A stretch of DNA of 31,921 nucleotides, taken from JBLFWJ01 sp047611425. Its GTDB lineage: Bacteria; Bacteroidota; Bacteroidia; UBA10329. The notes below the pieces were generated by a model, which saw only the letters and a list, made by a program, of their open reading frames with translations, did not search any database and was not told the DNA's origin. Below, in pieces: positions 23,471 to 31,658 of this stretch. The DNA lies in assembly GCA_047611425.1 (NCBI GenBank), contig JBLFWJ010000015.1:1-31921 (forward strand), read 5' to 3'. Within the stretch, counting starts at the first letter, position 1; each line of letters starts with the position of its first letter. The translations under genes were made by a program, and so were the position numbers.

Positions 23471-25171
23471 ATGAAAAAACCTTTACTCCTTACTGGTCTT
23501 GCAGTGATTTTCGCTCTGATGACCACAACACTTTCGGCACAGATCGTTTTTCTAGTTGAAGAACCTGTTTCTCTGGAAGGTGATTACAGTTTTACGTATG
23601 CCGACACTTGGGGTGCGGACATGGATACGATTCAAATCACTGAGTACGTTGTGCTTTTTGACGATGGTACGGATGCAGATTCGCTTGCATGCAACTCTTC
23701 GGTTAATTCCGATGACCTGAACGGAAAAATTGCTGCTTTATACCGTGGAGAATGTGAATTCGGTGCTAAGTCATTGGCAGCACAAGATGCTGGTGCTGTC
23801 GCTGTCATTATCATCAATAATGTTCCTGGTGGTGCTGTCGGTATGGCCGGTGGTTCAGTTGGAGCAGGCGTTACAATTCCTGTTGTTATGATTTCTGATG
23901 AAGATGGAGCGCTTTTCCGACCTTTGATTGACTCGGGTGAATTGCTCGTATTTCTTGGTAACAAGACAGGTCTTTTTGAATTCGACCTCGGACATTATGC
24001 CCTTGATGGCGTTTCTTCAAAGAGTTTTGCCACTCCACATCAATTTGCATTAGACAGCACTGATTTTCAGGTTCCTGTGGGAACATGGGTTCACAACTAT
24101 GGGTTCTCCGAACAATACAACGTTTCTCTAACCGCGACAATTGACCATGACGGCACCGAGGTTTATAATGAATCTGCAACCGTTGACACAATTCCTCTTG
24201 GTGATAGTGTATTCGTAGCACTTCCTATTCATGGTAGTGATGCATATGAAGCTGGTTTCTACACGTTGGAATACACAACCTCTTCTGGTGAAGTGGACGG
24301 GTTTCCAAATGACAATGACATGACTAGTAGCTGGTGGATTAACGAGGACCTCTACTCAAAGAGTAGCATGGATCCGGCAACGGGAGCAGCAATTGGAAGC
24401 GGTGGTTTGCGTCCGGTTGATGTACCGGAATATATGTGGTGTACTACAATGCAGTCGAAGAATGCCAGTGCAAAAGAGGTTCACGGAATAACTTTTGCAG
24501 TTACAACCGGTCTTGAAGATTCATTAACCGACCTCGGTATTCAGATTCACTTTTATGGATGGGATGATCCTTATGATGGAACTGCCCAGCCAACCTTTGA
24601 TGACCTTGACGAATTAACATCTGCGTTCTACGATTTTGAGGAAAATCTTGGAAGCGTTTTCATTCCTGTAAACTTTGATGCTCCTGTGACCTTGGATGAC
24701 GATCGCAAGTACCTTTCTTGTGTAGAAGTATTTGACGAAACCGTATTCATCGTTACCGACAATACCATGGATTACAGAGGAAATGATGCTGCTTATCCAG
24801 ATCTTTTCTTCCCACTTAGAAGTGGAACAGAATGGTTTGGTGGAGGTTTCGGTTCCGAAAACGTTCCTGCAATTATCACCAACTTTAAGAATGTTGTTGG
24901 CGTTGAAGAACAGGAAATAGAAGAAGTGAAGATTACTCCTTATCCGAACCCTGCTATTGAGAACATCACAATTCCATTGGCTGGCCTGACCGAAACTCCG
25001 GTATCACTTCAAGTATTTGACATGGATGGAAGAATGGTTTATTCAGGAGCAGTTAACATGAGTGGTTCAATGCTAACCGTTGATGTTTCTAGCATGACTG
25101 GTATGAACAACTTCACCATCACTTTTGAGGACGGAAGCACCAACACTTTCAAAGTAGCGGTTGCGAAGTAA
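23471..25171 (+). CDS. Secreted PA-domain protein with T9SS sorting domain
   Basis: The 566-residue product has a signal peptide (KKPLLLTGLAVIFALMTTTLSAQ). A protease-associated (PA) domain follows at about 60-165: DLNGKIAALYRGECEFGAKSLAAQDAGAVAVIIINNV and then IPVVMISDEDGALFR. A beta-rich central region holds possible Ig-like or jelly-roll folds (HNYGFSEQYNVSLTATI). A type A T9SS C-terminal domain (about 480-566) contains 'PYPNPAIENITIPLAGL' and 'LQVFDMDGRMVYSG'. No protease catalytic domain is visible, so the PA domain probably serves binding. The final VAVAK is typical of cell-surface cargo. It has its own promoter and terminator. Confidence 0.9.
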   Translation: MKKPLLLTGLAVIFALMTTTLSAQIVFLVEEPVSLEGDYSFTYADTWGADMDTIQITEYVVLFDDGTDADSLACNSSVNSDDLNGKIAALYRGECEFGAKSLAAQDAGAVAVIIINNVPGGAVGMAGGSVGAGVTIPVVMISDEDGALFRPLIDSGELLVFLGNKTGLFEFDLGHYALDGVSSKSFATPHQFALDSTDFQVPVGTWVHNYGFSEQYNVSLTATIDHDGTEVYNESATVDTIPLGDSVFVALPIHGSDAYEAGFYTLEYTTSSGEVDGFPNDNDMTSSWWINEDLYSKSSMDPATGAAIGSGGLRPVDVPEYMWCTTMQSKNASAKEVHGITFAVTTGLEDSLTDLGIQIHFYGWDDPYDGTAQPTFDDLDELTSAFYDFEENLGSVFIPVNFDAPVTLDDDRKYLSCVEVFDETVFIVTDNTMDYRGNDAAYPDLFFPLRSGTEWFGGGFGSENVPAIITNFKNVVGVEEQEIEEVKITPYPNPAIENITIPLAGLTETPVSLQVFDMDGRMVYSGAVNMSGSMLTVDVSSMTGMNNFTITFEDGSTNTFKVAVAK

Positions 25172-25195
25172 TTGGAGGTCTAATTGATTTTATAG

Positions 25196-25230
25196 AATCC
25201 CCAAGCGGTTAATCCGCTTGGGGATTTTTT
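25196..25230 (+). terminator. Strong rho-independent terminator after PA-domain gene
   Basis: Perfect 13-bp stem AATCCCCAAGCGG (25196-25208) with CCGCTTGGGGATT (25214-25226), loop TTAAT, T tract to 25230. Confidence 0.95.
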
Positions 25231-25294
25231 ATAAGCTAAATCTGTGCAAATGCACACGATAAAGAAAAGCGCACGAATATTCATCAGTACTGTC

Positions 25295-25353
25295 ACCCCG
25301 TTGAAAAACGGGGTCTTCTGGATTAGGGAGAGATGCCGCATCAAGTGCGGCAT
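25295..25353. repeat. Paired-hairpin intergenic element, copy 1
   Basis: Hairpin A: ACCCCGTT (25295-25302), loop GAAA, AACGGGGT (25307-25314). Hairpin B: ATGCCGCA (25333-25340), loop TCAAG, TGCGGCAT (25346-25353), followed by GACA. TTAGGGAGA lies between them. A related pair is at 31650-31727. Lies between the PA gene terminator and the convergent flippase gene. Confidence 0.85.
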
Positions 25354-25417
25354 GACAACTAGCCTCGTTTAAACCAGCGAAACTTTCATCGAATCAAACA
25401 AATCGACAGGTAGATTT

Positions 25418-26719
25418 TTATTGCAGAAAGTAGATTCCTAAATGCGCAGCCAACAATACAAGCGACCAAAGCAATAACGATTTGGCCGGTATGATTTGAG
25501 AAGGACTGATGTTCAATCTCCTCTTTACTTGAATTGACAAAGCCACCTTTTCAAACACAAAGGCGATAACTGAGGCATAGGCAATTCCGAGAATTCCGAA
25601 CTGCGTTACAAGGATCAAACTTAAAGCCAGGTTCAACCCGATTTCCATCATGCCTACATTCATTACGGTTCGCGTAAATCCACGACCGATAAGTAAAGTC
25701 TGCGGGAACATCATTCGGCTGGCCAACGTGAGTAAATAAGCATTGAATACAAATGCACTTTGGGTGAAATCCGAATTGAAAAAATGCTCGAACAGCCAAG
25801 GGCTGAGGACAGTAAGCATGATGGCAATTGGAAAGAACCATTTCATCATATCAGAAGCACCTTTTCTTAGCTGAATTGCGGTCGCGTTCAAGTCTTGACT
25901 TCGAGCCACTTCATTGATTTTGGCATTGGAAAATGCAGCAGCCATCAGAATAAACAACGGGAATTCCTTTGCGCCATATCGGTAAATGGCAAACGTTGCC
26001 TCATCAAAGTATCGGGACACAATCATCCCGTCTATGTACTCCGCTGATCCGCTGAGTAGCGTGCCTAGAATCAACGGCCACGAAACAGACAATAGCTCCT
26101 TTATCGTATTGATTTGAATGGACAAACTTCCATGTTTTAAAACAAGAGCCAGCGCAATGATGAAACGGAATCCGGCAGCGTAGACCAAACCGTTTAGGGC
26201 CTGCTCCAATCCGTTTCCGAGGATGACTGGAACGACCACTAATCCCAATTGTATTGGATAGGAAACCAAGGCATAGACCGCTAGCATTTTCGATTTCTTC
26301 TTAATCAGAAGAATGTATTCGGCCATGAAAGCAGGACCGCTAAGCAGCATAAACCAGAATATGGGCGCACCGAAATACAGCACCTCTGGATTGTTGGCCA
26401 TGATAGAATATGGCGTCAGCAAAACCTTAAAAGCCAGCCCCGAAATCAATGACATAATGATCAATGAGAAGAACGCAGAACCGATGACGGTTCGATCATT
26501 TTCACCTTCCCGATAAATGGATAGCACACCTTGAGTAACGCCCGACAGCCAGAAGAAACTGAGTAGACTGGCCAGAAATATCAGTGATTCATAAATTCCA
26601 ATGTCGTAGGTGCTTAGTCCAAATTGAGCGAACAATACTCCGATCAGCAACAGGCTGGCGTACCGAACCAACTGAAAAAGTTGGAGCGCTTTGGTTGGAT
26701 TCAGGCTAAGTAGTGACAA
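25418..26719 (-). CDS. Polysaccharide/lipid-linked oligosaccharide flippase
   Basis: The 433-residue protein has 12 or so hydrophobic helices and the general layout of Wzx/MATE-like (MOP superfamily) flippases: an opening 'VRYASLLLIGVLFAQFGLSTYDIGIYESLIFL', then 'WPLILGTLLSGSAEYIDGMIVSRYFDEATFAIYRYGAKEFPLF' and a C-terminal half with 'YLLTLASRMMFPQTLLIGRGF'. Such proteins move undecaprenyl-linked glycans across the inner membrane. The ATG at 26719 lies 14 nt inside the end of the upstream glycosyltransferase gene. No other polysaccharide genes follow; downstream there is only the paired-hairpin element. Substrate unknown. Confidence 0.85.
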   Translation of the reverse strand: MSLLSLNPTKALQLFQLVRYASLLLIGVLFAQFGLSTYDIGIYESLIFLASLLSFFWLSGVTQGVLSIYREGENDRTVIGSAFFSLIIMSLISGLAFKVLLTPYSIMANNPEVLYFGAPIFWFMLLSGPAFMAEYILLIKKKSKMLAVYALVSYPIQLGLVVVPVILGNGLEQALNGLVYAAGFRFIIALALVLKHGSLSIQINTIKELLSVSWPLILGTLLSGSAEYIDGMIVSRYFDEATFAIYRYGAKEFPLFILMAAAFSNAKINEVARSQDLNATAIQLRKGASDMMKWFFPIAIMLTVLSPWLFEHFFNSDFTQSAFVFNAYLLTLASRMMFPQTLLIGRGFTRTVMNVGMMEIGLNLALSLILVTQFGILGIAYASVIAFVFEKVALSIQVKRRLNISPSQIIPAKSLLLWSLVLLAAHLGIYFLQ

Positions 26720-28001
26720 TGGTTTCTGTAATGGAGTTCTTCAAAGCTAAAAACTGACGCGCATGAACAACCGTGCCCCAGATGTATGAGAAAAGGAAAA
26801 TACCAGCGATGAACATCGGATTGAAAATCAGCAAGCGACTATAATCAACGTCAAAACCTAAAATGGCTTGGTCGTAGTAGCCAAACATCTGCATTACGGC
26901 TTCCATGTTCAACAGGTAAGCGAATGAGACAAGCAAGTAGACTACCCGATCTTTCGCGATGAGAAATGGAACAACCGAAAACAGGATTGCAGGATGAACA
27001 TACCGCTCGTGCATTTGCGTGTTGAATAGGAAAAATGCCAAGTACACCAATGCCGCCACTTGAAAAATCACGGACAGCCTTTCCCAACGCAGTAGGTTTT
27101 CAAACGCTCGATTTGCAACAGCCAATGCGAGTAGAGACAAATTCATAGCAGAGGCCAATCCGAAGAGAATCAATCCCCAAAATTTCATTGGTATCTGAAG
27201 GATCTTGACGGAGTCTGGTGTGTTAAAAGGATCTGCAAAAAAGAAGTGCCAAACATTGTATGCTTGTCTCGCAATTACTGGATATCGGCCGATTGACCTA
27301 CCACTCACCGCTGATAAAGTTTCTGGTAGATGACCTGCAAAAATGAATGGTGATAGAATGGTAACCTGAACTAAAAGCAATCCAAGCAGCCCAGTGAATT
27401 TCCCTTTCCAGGTATCATACTTTATGCTGTGATAAGTAAGTATGAGCAGCAACGGAGCGATTACAATTGCTTGAAGTTTGAAATTGAGCGCTACTAGAAA
27501 GGACAGCCACGCCAACTTCCAGTATTTGCGTTCGGCAAGAATCAACGCTAGAAAAGCGTAAAAGGTAAACACCACATCGAGCTGACCCCAGATTACCGTG
27601 TTGTACCAAAACGCTGGATTCAAGATTAACCAGCCAACACCTGAAGTAGCAAACCCATTCTGTTTTAAAAGAAAGACTGAGAGTAAAATACTCAGCAGAT
27701 TGAATGGTAGAACGATGGCTTTAAGCCAATTAACTGAAGTAGCTGTAACCGAAGCTGGGTCACTGAAGAACCAGGACATCAACTTGAGCAGATGCATGTT
27801 AAGCGGATGATTATCTGCCCCGGGGTTTAAATAAATCGACCCCAGACCATTGATCATTATGTCTTTCGTCCAAGACTCCCAGAAGTATTTGTCGTAACCC
27901 GAATCGGGCAACCAAAACATGAAGAGAATCTGGACACCGGAAAGGCCGATGAACCAATTCCTATAAACGGGATTGACTTTATTGAAAAAGCCCAAACTCA
28001 C
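26706..28001 (-). CDS. Multipass GT-C glycosyltransferase-like protein
   Basis: A 431-residue membrane protein with about 11 helices. The first periplasmic loop 'SGYDKYFWESWTKDIMINGLGSIYLNPGADNHPLNMHLLKL' contains acidic residues (DK..WE, ADNHPLN) in the position of the GT-C catalytic Asp/Glu, and later 'NPAFWYNTVIWGQLDVVFTFYAF' resembles the 'WGQxD' pattern of mannosyl- and alpha-glucosyltransferases. Enzymes of this type use polyprenyl-phosphate sugars on the outer side of the inner membrane. Start is GTG at 28001, overlapping the copA stop by 4 nt; the flippase ATG overlaps its end by 14 nt. The family assignment is general, the sugar unknown. Confidence 0.75.
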   Translation of the reverse strand: MSLGFFNKVNPVYRNWFIGLSGVQILFMFWLPDSGYDKYFWESWTKDIMINGLGSIYLNPGADNHPLNMHLLKLMSWFFSDPASVTATSVNWLKAIVLPFNLLSILLSVFLLKQNGFATSGVGWLILNPAFWYNTVIWGQLDVVFTFYAFLALILAERKYWKLAWLSFLVALNFKLQAIVIAPLLLILTYHSIKYDTWKGKFTGLLGLLLVQVTILSPFIFAGHLPETLSAVSGRSIGRYPVIARQAYNVWHFFFADPFNTPDSVKILQIPMKFWGLILFGLASAMNLSLLALAVANRAFENLLRWERLSVIFQVAALVYLAFFLFNTQMHERYVHPAILFSVVPFLIAKDRVVYLLVSFAYLLNMEAVMQMFGYYDQAILGFDVDYSRLLIFNPMFIAGIFLFSYIWGTVVHARQFLALKNSITETIVTT

Positions 28002-30115
28002 TTTACGCTCCTGAATTTGAACCGGATGGAATTACCAATCACCACAACATCACTAAACGCCATACTGAAAGCCGCAACCATCGGATTGAGCAGGCCAACC
28101 GCTGCAATTGGAATAGCAATCACGTTGTAAAAGAATGCCCAGAAGAGATTCTGTCGGATTGTTCGTACGGTTTCTTCGCCCATTCTAATGGCGCGTTCCA
28201 ACTGGCCAATACCATATTTTTCGAGCAGTACAACATCGGCAGCTTCAATGGCAACTTGCGTTCCTTGACTTAGAGAAATACCCACGGTAGCTTGTGTCAA
28301 TGCTGGTGCATCGTTGATTCCATCCCCGACCATCGCAGTTGGGGCTGCTGCCACATATTCCTTTAGAATCTCCAATTTCTGTTCGGGGGACTTTTGCCAG
28401 TGCTTGATTTTGATACCGAGTTCAGCAGCAACTTCATTTGTCTTTGCTTCAGAATCTCCACTCAGTATCACCGTTTCAATGTCATTACGATGAAGAAACG
28501 CGATCATTGCCTTTGCATCCTTTCGTATGGTGTCTTTCAAAACAAATGAGGCCACCCACTCTCCATTCTTGGTCAAAAACAAATCGCCTTTTCGATCCGC
28601 ATTAATCGTAACCGAGGATCCGATCATCCATGTATTTCCATCGGCATCTACACCCTTCATGCCCCTGCCTTTTTGTTCTTCAACATTTTGAAGCGCCTTG
28701 GCAATCGTATTGGCCTTTAGAATTTCCGTTACAGACTTTGCAATCGGATGAGATGAATGCATTTCCAATCCAAGTGTGGCTGAATTCACTTCCCTTTCAT
28801 CAAAAGAAGGATCAAAATCCATCAATGAAACATTGATTTGTCCCGTGGTTAGCGTTCCCGTCTTATCAAAAACAACAGTTTTTACAGATGCCAAACGCTC
28901 CATGCTATCGGCCCCTTTGAATAAAACTCCTTCTTGGGCGCTTCGTCCCAACCCGACCATCACGGCTGTAGGTGTAGCCAATCCCATGGCACAAGGACAA
29001 GAGATCACCAATACTGCCACACTGCTCATAATGGAAGCTTCCAGAGGAATACTAAATGCAAAATATGAAAGCAGAAATGTGAGGGCGGATACGGCCAAGA
29101 CCACGGGAACAAACACCGCACTGATCCGATCGGCCAATTTCTGAATTGCAGGCTTCGTTCGCTGAGCGCGATTCACCATGTCAATAATGCCAGATAATAC
29201 AGTCGATTCACCAACTCCGGTTACCCGCATTAAGGCATTGCCATCCTCTACAATTGTTCCGCCTGTAACTGGATCACCCACGATTTTAGATACTGGAATG
29301 CTCTCTCCGGTTATCATCGATTCGTTAACCGAAACATCACCCTGGATCAACTCACCATCTGCAGGAATCCCGTCTCCAGTGTTAAGCATAATGAGATCAT
29401 GAACGCCAATGTCTTCAATCTCCACTTCATCGACCTTTTGTTCACCCATCTGTAAGGAAACCCGCTTTGCGGTTCCAACTTGAAGTTTCTCCAGAGAAGT
29501 AATGGCCGTGGTAGTCTGCTTTACCGACCGATGCTCAAGCACATTCCCAAGCAACACAAGCGTGACGATAGTTGCCGCTGTTTCGAAAAACATGTACGTA
29601 TGCGCGGCTTCGGTTTCCCAAAAAAGCAGTGTGCCCGTTAAGCTATAAGCAAATGCTGCTGTGCTACCAATGAAGATTAAGACATCCATATTCGGCACTC
29701 CGGTTTTGAGGGAGAAGAATGCACTTCTTCCAAAATGCCACCATCCCAAAATAACTACAGGCAGAGACAAAACGAGTTGTACCAGCGGATCCCCAACAAA
29801 CGGAACTCCGGGAATCATATGAAGAAGTAAGGGTATTGTAAACGGTAATGTGAACAGGAATTTCTTCTCAATCGAAGACATTCCACCTTTTTGCTTCTCA
29901 TATTTTAGGCCAGTGTACTTGAAACCAGCCTTGCCAATTTCCTTAGAGAGTCTTTCTAGATCTACCGATTGATCGGAAGACATGACCAATTCGCCTTTGG
30001 CAAAATTGACATCAACATCGCTGTATCCCTCCGAAGTGAGGTGCTTGGTCAAACTCTGTGCGCAATTCGCACAGGTCATTCCTTCTACCATTACCGTTGT
30101 TTGGTCGCTAGCCAT
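27998..30115 (-). CDS. copA: Copper-translocating P-type ATPase
   Basis: The 705-residue P1B-type ATPase has one N-terminal heavy-metal-associated domain (MVEGMTCANCAQSL; Cys15 and Cys18), the membrane metal-binding motif SCPCAMGLATPTA, the phosphorylation site DKTGTLT, the HP motif HSSHPIAKS and the ATP-hinge GDGINDAPAL. The CPC motif specifies Cu+ or Ag+. It pumps copper out of the cytoplasm, either for detoxification or to supply cuproenzymes. ATG 30115 (MASDQTTVMV) was chosen; an upstream TTG at 30139 would add eight residues over a promoter-like TACCTTTA. It is the first gene of an overlapping trio with a glycosyltransferase and a flippase. No copper regulator (CueR/CsoR) or CopZ is seen nearby. 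Confidence 0.95.
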   Translation of the reverse strand: MASDQTTVMVEGMTCANCAQSLTKHLTSEGYSDVDVNFAKGELVMSSDQSVDLERLSKEIGKAGFKYTGLKYEKQKGGMSSIEKKFLFTLPFTIPLLLHMIPGVPFVGDPLVQLVLSLPVVILGWWHFGRSAFFSLKTGVPNMDVLIFIGSTAAFAYSLTGTLLFWETEAAHTYMFFETAATIVTLVLLGNVLEHRSVKQTTTAITSLEKLQVGTAKRVSLQMGEQKVDEVEIEDIGVHDLIMLNTGDGIPADGELIQGDVSVNESMITGESIPVSKIVGDPVTGGTIVEDGNALMRVTGVGESTVLSGIIDMVNRAQRTKPAIQKLADRISAVFVPVVLAVSALTFLLSYFAFSIPLEASIMSSVAVLVISCPCAMGLATPTAVMVGLGRSAQEGVLFKGADSMERLASVKTVVFDKTGTLTTGQINVSLMDFDPSFDEREVNSATLGLEMHSSHPIAKSVTEILKANTIAKALQNVEEQKGRGMKGVDADGNTWMIGSSVTINADRKGDLFLTKNGEWVASFVLKDTIRKDAKAMIAFLHRNDIETVILSGDSEAKTNEVAAELGIKIKHWQKSPEQKLEILKEYVAAAPTAMVGDGINDAPALTQATVGISLSQGTQVAIEAADVVLLEKYGIGQLERAIRMGEETVRTIRQNLFWAFFYNVIAIPIAAVGLLNPMVAAFSMAFSDVVVIGNSIRFKFRSVK

Positions 30116-30119
30116 AATG

Positions 30120-30127
30120 TAAAGGTA
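30120..30127 (-). promoter_or_regulatory. Possible -7 element just upstream of copA
   Basis: TACCTTTA on the minus strand, one mismatch from TAnnTTTG and identical to the box upstream of pepP. It ends 4 nt before the ATG, which would give a leaderless mRNA; no -33 element is clear. Confidence 0.25.
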
Positions 30128-30259
30128 CAGCGAGGGCAAACGTTATGAGGCTCAATTAATCGGTGAAACCGAATTATTAACTAACCCGATCTGCCGGTGG
30201 CCTACACTTACTTTCAATTGGCCATTTTAGAGTACACCAGTTTTCACAACGATCAATAA

Positions 30260-30338
30260 CGAGACGCTTCGTTCCTCAGCGAAACAAAAGAGAAATAACT
30301 AAATATCTGGTTGTCTCGCTGAGGAACGAAGCGTCTCG
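30260..30338. repeat. 28-bp inverted repeat (long hairpin)
   Basis: 30260-30287 and 30311-30338 are inverted copies differing at one of 28 positions (core GAGACGCTTCGTTCCTCAG on the left). The 23-nt loop is AT-rich. It lies in the 550-nt stretch between copA and the heptosyltransferase gene that otherwise holds only the tRNA-His unit. I see no ORF in it worth calling. Confidence 0.9.
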
Positions 30339-30385
30339 GCTTTTAGCAAGTAGTCTGATTAATGGAATCTCCCGAGGAGAGGGAA

Positions 30386-30417
30386 ATAAAAAACCCGACC
30401 ATAAAATGATCGGGTTT
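30386..30417 (-). terminator. Terminator of tRNA-His gene
   Basis: On the minus strand AAACCCGA (30410-30417) pairs with TCGGGTTT (30391-30398), followed by a T-rich tract (30386-30393). It begins 5 nt after the tRNA 3' end. Confidence 0.9.
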
Positions 30418-30421
30418 AACG

Positions 30422-30496
30422 GGTGGCTAATGGGGCTCGAACCCACGACCCTCGGCACCACAAGCCGATACTCTAACCAACTGAGCTATAGCCACC
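30422..30496 (-). tRNA. tRNA-His (anticodon GTG)
   Basis: Read on the minus strand: GGTGGCTA acceptor strand, D arm with AGCTCAGTTGGTTAGAGT, anticodon loop TTGTGGT (anticodon GTG), T arm GTGGGTTCGAGCCCCA, and TTAGCCACC at the 3' side. The first G is G-1 pairing with discriminator C73, the identity mark of tRNA-His; the sequence is very close to E. coli tRNA-His. CCA is not encoded (the sequence continues CGTT), so it is added after transcription. It has a good promoter and a terminator of its own and stands alone. Confidence 0.97.
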
Positions 30497-30509
30497 GTAT
30501 TAAGGGCGA

Positions 30510-30539
30510 CAAAGTTAATTGTTCAAAATTGTTGAACAA
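30510..30539 (-). promoter_or_regulatory. Promoter of tRNA-His
   Basis: On the minus strand TTG (30537-30539), 19-nt spacer, TAACTTTG (30510-30517): an exact -7 box with good spacing, ending 13 nt before the tRNA. An inverted repeat TTGTTCAA (30519-30526) / TTGAACAA (30532-30539) fills the spacer and covers the -33 element. Confidence 0.75.
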
Positions 30540-30665
30540 CAAAAAATGTGAAGCAAAGTGCTTTTAGCAATTCCGTTGGCTCACAAGAAATCAACCCATG
30601 TTGAGTTCATTGCAGACCTGAGAGGGAATTCTCTTTTCTACATTTACAACCTTTCACAACCGGCC

Positions 30666-31658
30666 TTGCAAAAGATCCTCATTATTCGCTTCAGTTCTAT
30701 CGGAGACATCGTTCTCACAACGCCAGTTGTGCGCTGTGTAAAGAACCAAGTCGAGAATGCCGAGGTGCACTATTTGACCAAGGCTGGCTTTGCACATCTG
30801 CTCGAAGCAAACCCTCACGTGGATAAGGTTCATTCCTTCATAGATGATCTGGGAGCTGTGATTGACTTACTGAAAAAAGAGGCTTTTGATTTTGTGATCG
30901 ATTTGCACAACAACATCAGAAGCCGCAGAGTAACGACTTCATTAGGGGTAAAACACAAGCGGTTTCATAAGCTGAACACCGAGAAGTGGATGATGGTGAA
31001 CTTGAAAGTTGACAAGCTTCCAGATGTTCACATCGTTGATCGTTACATTGATACTACTGCAGATCTTGGGGTTAAAAATGATGGAAAAGGGCTGGACTTT
31101 TTCATTCCTAAAAAAGAGGAAGTTGACCCATCAATTCTTCCTGAAGGATTTCAGAACGACTTTATTGCCTTGGTTATTGGTGCCCAACATTTCACCAAAA
31201 AATTACCAGAACACAAGCTTTCTGAATTAATCGCACTGCTGCCCGATAATGTTCTCATAATTGGAGGGCCAGAAGACGCTGAGATCGGTGAACGATTGCA
31301 AAAGGCTCATTCTGAAAAAGCATGGAATGCTTGCGGAAAATTCAATTTGTTTGGATCGGCTTCATTGATTAAGCAGAGTAAGTCCGTAATCAGTCATGAT
31401 ACTGGAATGATGCACATTGCAGCGGCACTCCAGAAACCAATTGTCTCGCTCTGGGGGAACACGATTCCTAAGTTCGGGATGTATCCGTATTTACCAGAGC
31501 ACCAGGATCGATATTCAATATCGGAAGTGAAAAAATTGAGTTGTAGGCCATGCTCCAAAATTGGCCATGATGCTTGTCCGAAGGGACATTTCAAGTGCAT
31601 GGAAGAGCAGGCTCTTGCAACTATTGTCAAGGACGTTGCTGCGTTGTCTCCCCGTTGA
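30666..31658 (+). CDS. Family 9 glycosyltransferase (ADP-heptose:LPS heptosyltransferase-like)
   Basis: 330 residues from the TTG at 30666, which gives MQKILIIRFSSIGDIVLTTPVV, the usual GT9 N-terminus; 36 further codons upstream are open but unlike the family, and a promoter-like TACATTTA lies at 30639-30646. Other signatures: DFVIDLHNNIRSRRVT, ALVIGAQHFTKKLPEH, IIGGPEDAEIGERL and the nucleotide-binding SVISHDTGMMHIAAALQKPIVSLWG. GT9 enzymes add heptose or related sugars to the LPS core. The C-terminal residues SPR and the TGA stop (31656-31658) are encoded within a repeat hairpin, so the original C-terminus may have been changed. Confidence 0.88.
   Translation: MQKILIIRFSSIGDIVLTTPVVRCVKNQVENAEVHYLTKAGFAHLLEANPHVDKVHSFIDDLGAVIDLLKKEAFDFVIDLHNNIRSRRVTTSLGVKHKRFHKLNTEKWMMVNLKVDKLPDVHIVDRYIDTTADLGVKNDGKGLDFFIPKKEEVDPSILPEGFQNDFIALVIGAQHFTKKLPEHKLSELIALLPDNVLIIGGPEDAEIGERLQKAHSEKAWNACGKFNLFGSASLIKQSKSVISHDTGMMHIAAALQKPIVSLWGNTIPKFGMYPYLPEHQDRYSISEVKKLSCRPCSKIGHDACPKGHFKCMEEQALATIVKDVAALSPR

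Noticed and set aside
25231..25417. CRISPR-like repeats
   Set aside because: The two hairpins differ in sequence, and there is no regular repeat-spacer pattern or cas gene.
30276..30461. 61-codon minus-strand frame across the inverted repeat and tRNA-His
   Set aside because: It would translate through a tRNA gene and its terminator.
30558..30665. 36 extra N-terminal codons of the GT9 glycosyltransferase from GTG 30558
   Set aside because: Unlike the family N-terminus and containing a promoter-like box; the TTG at 30666 gives a canonical start.
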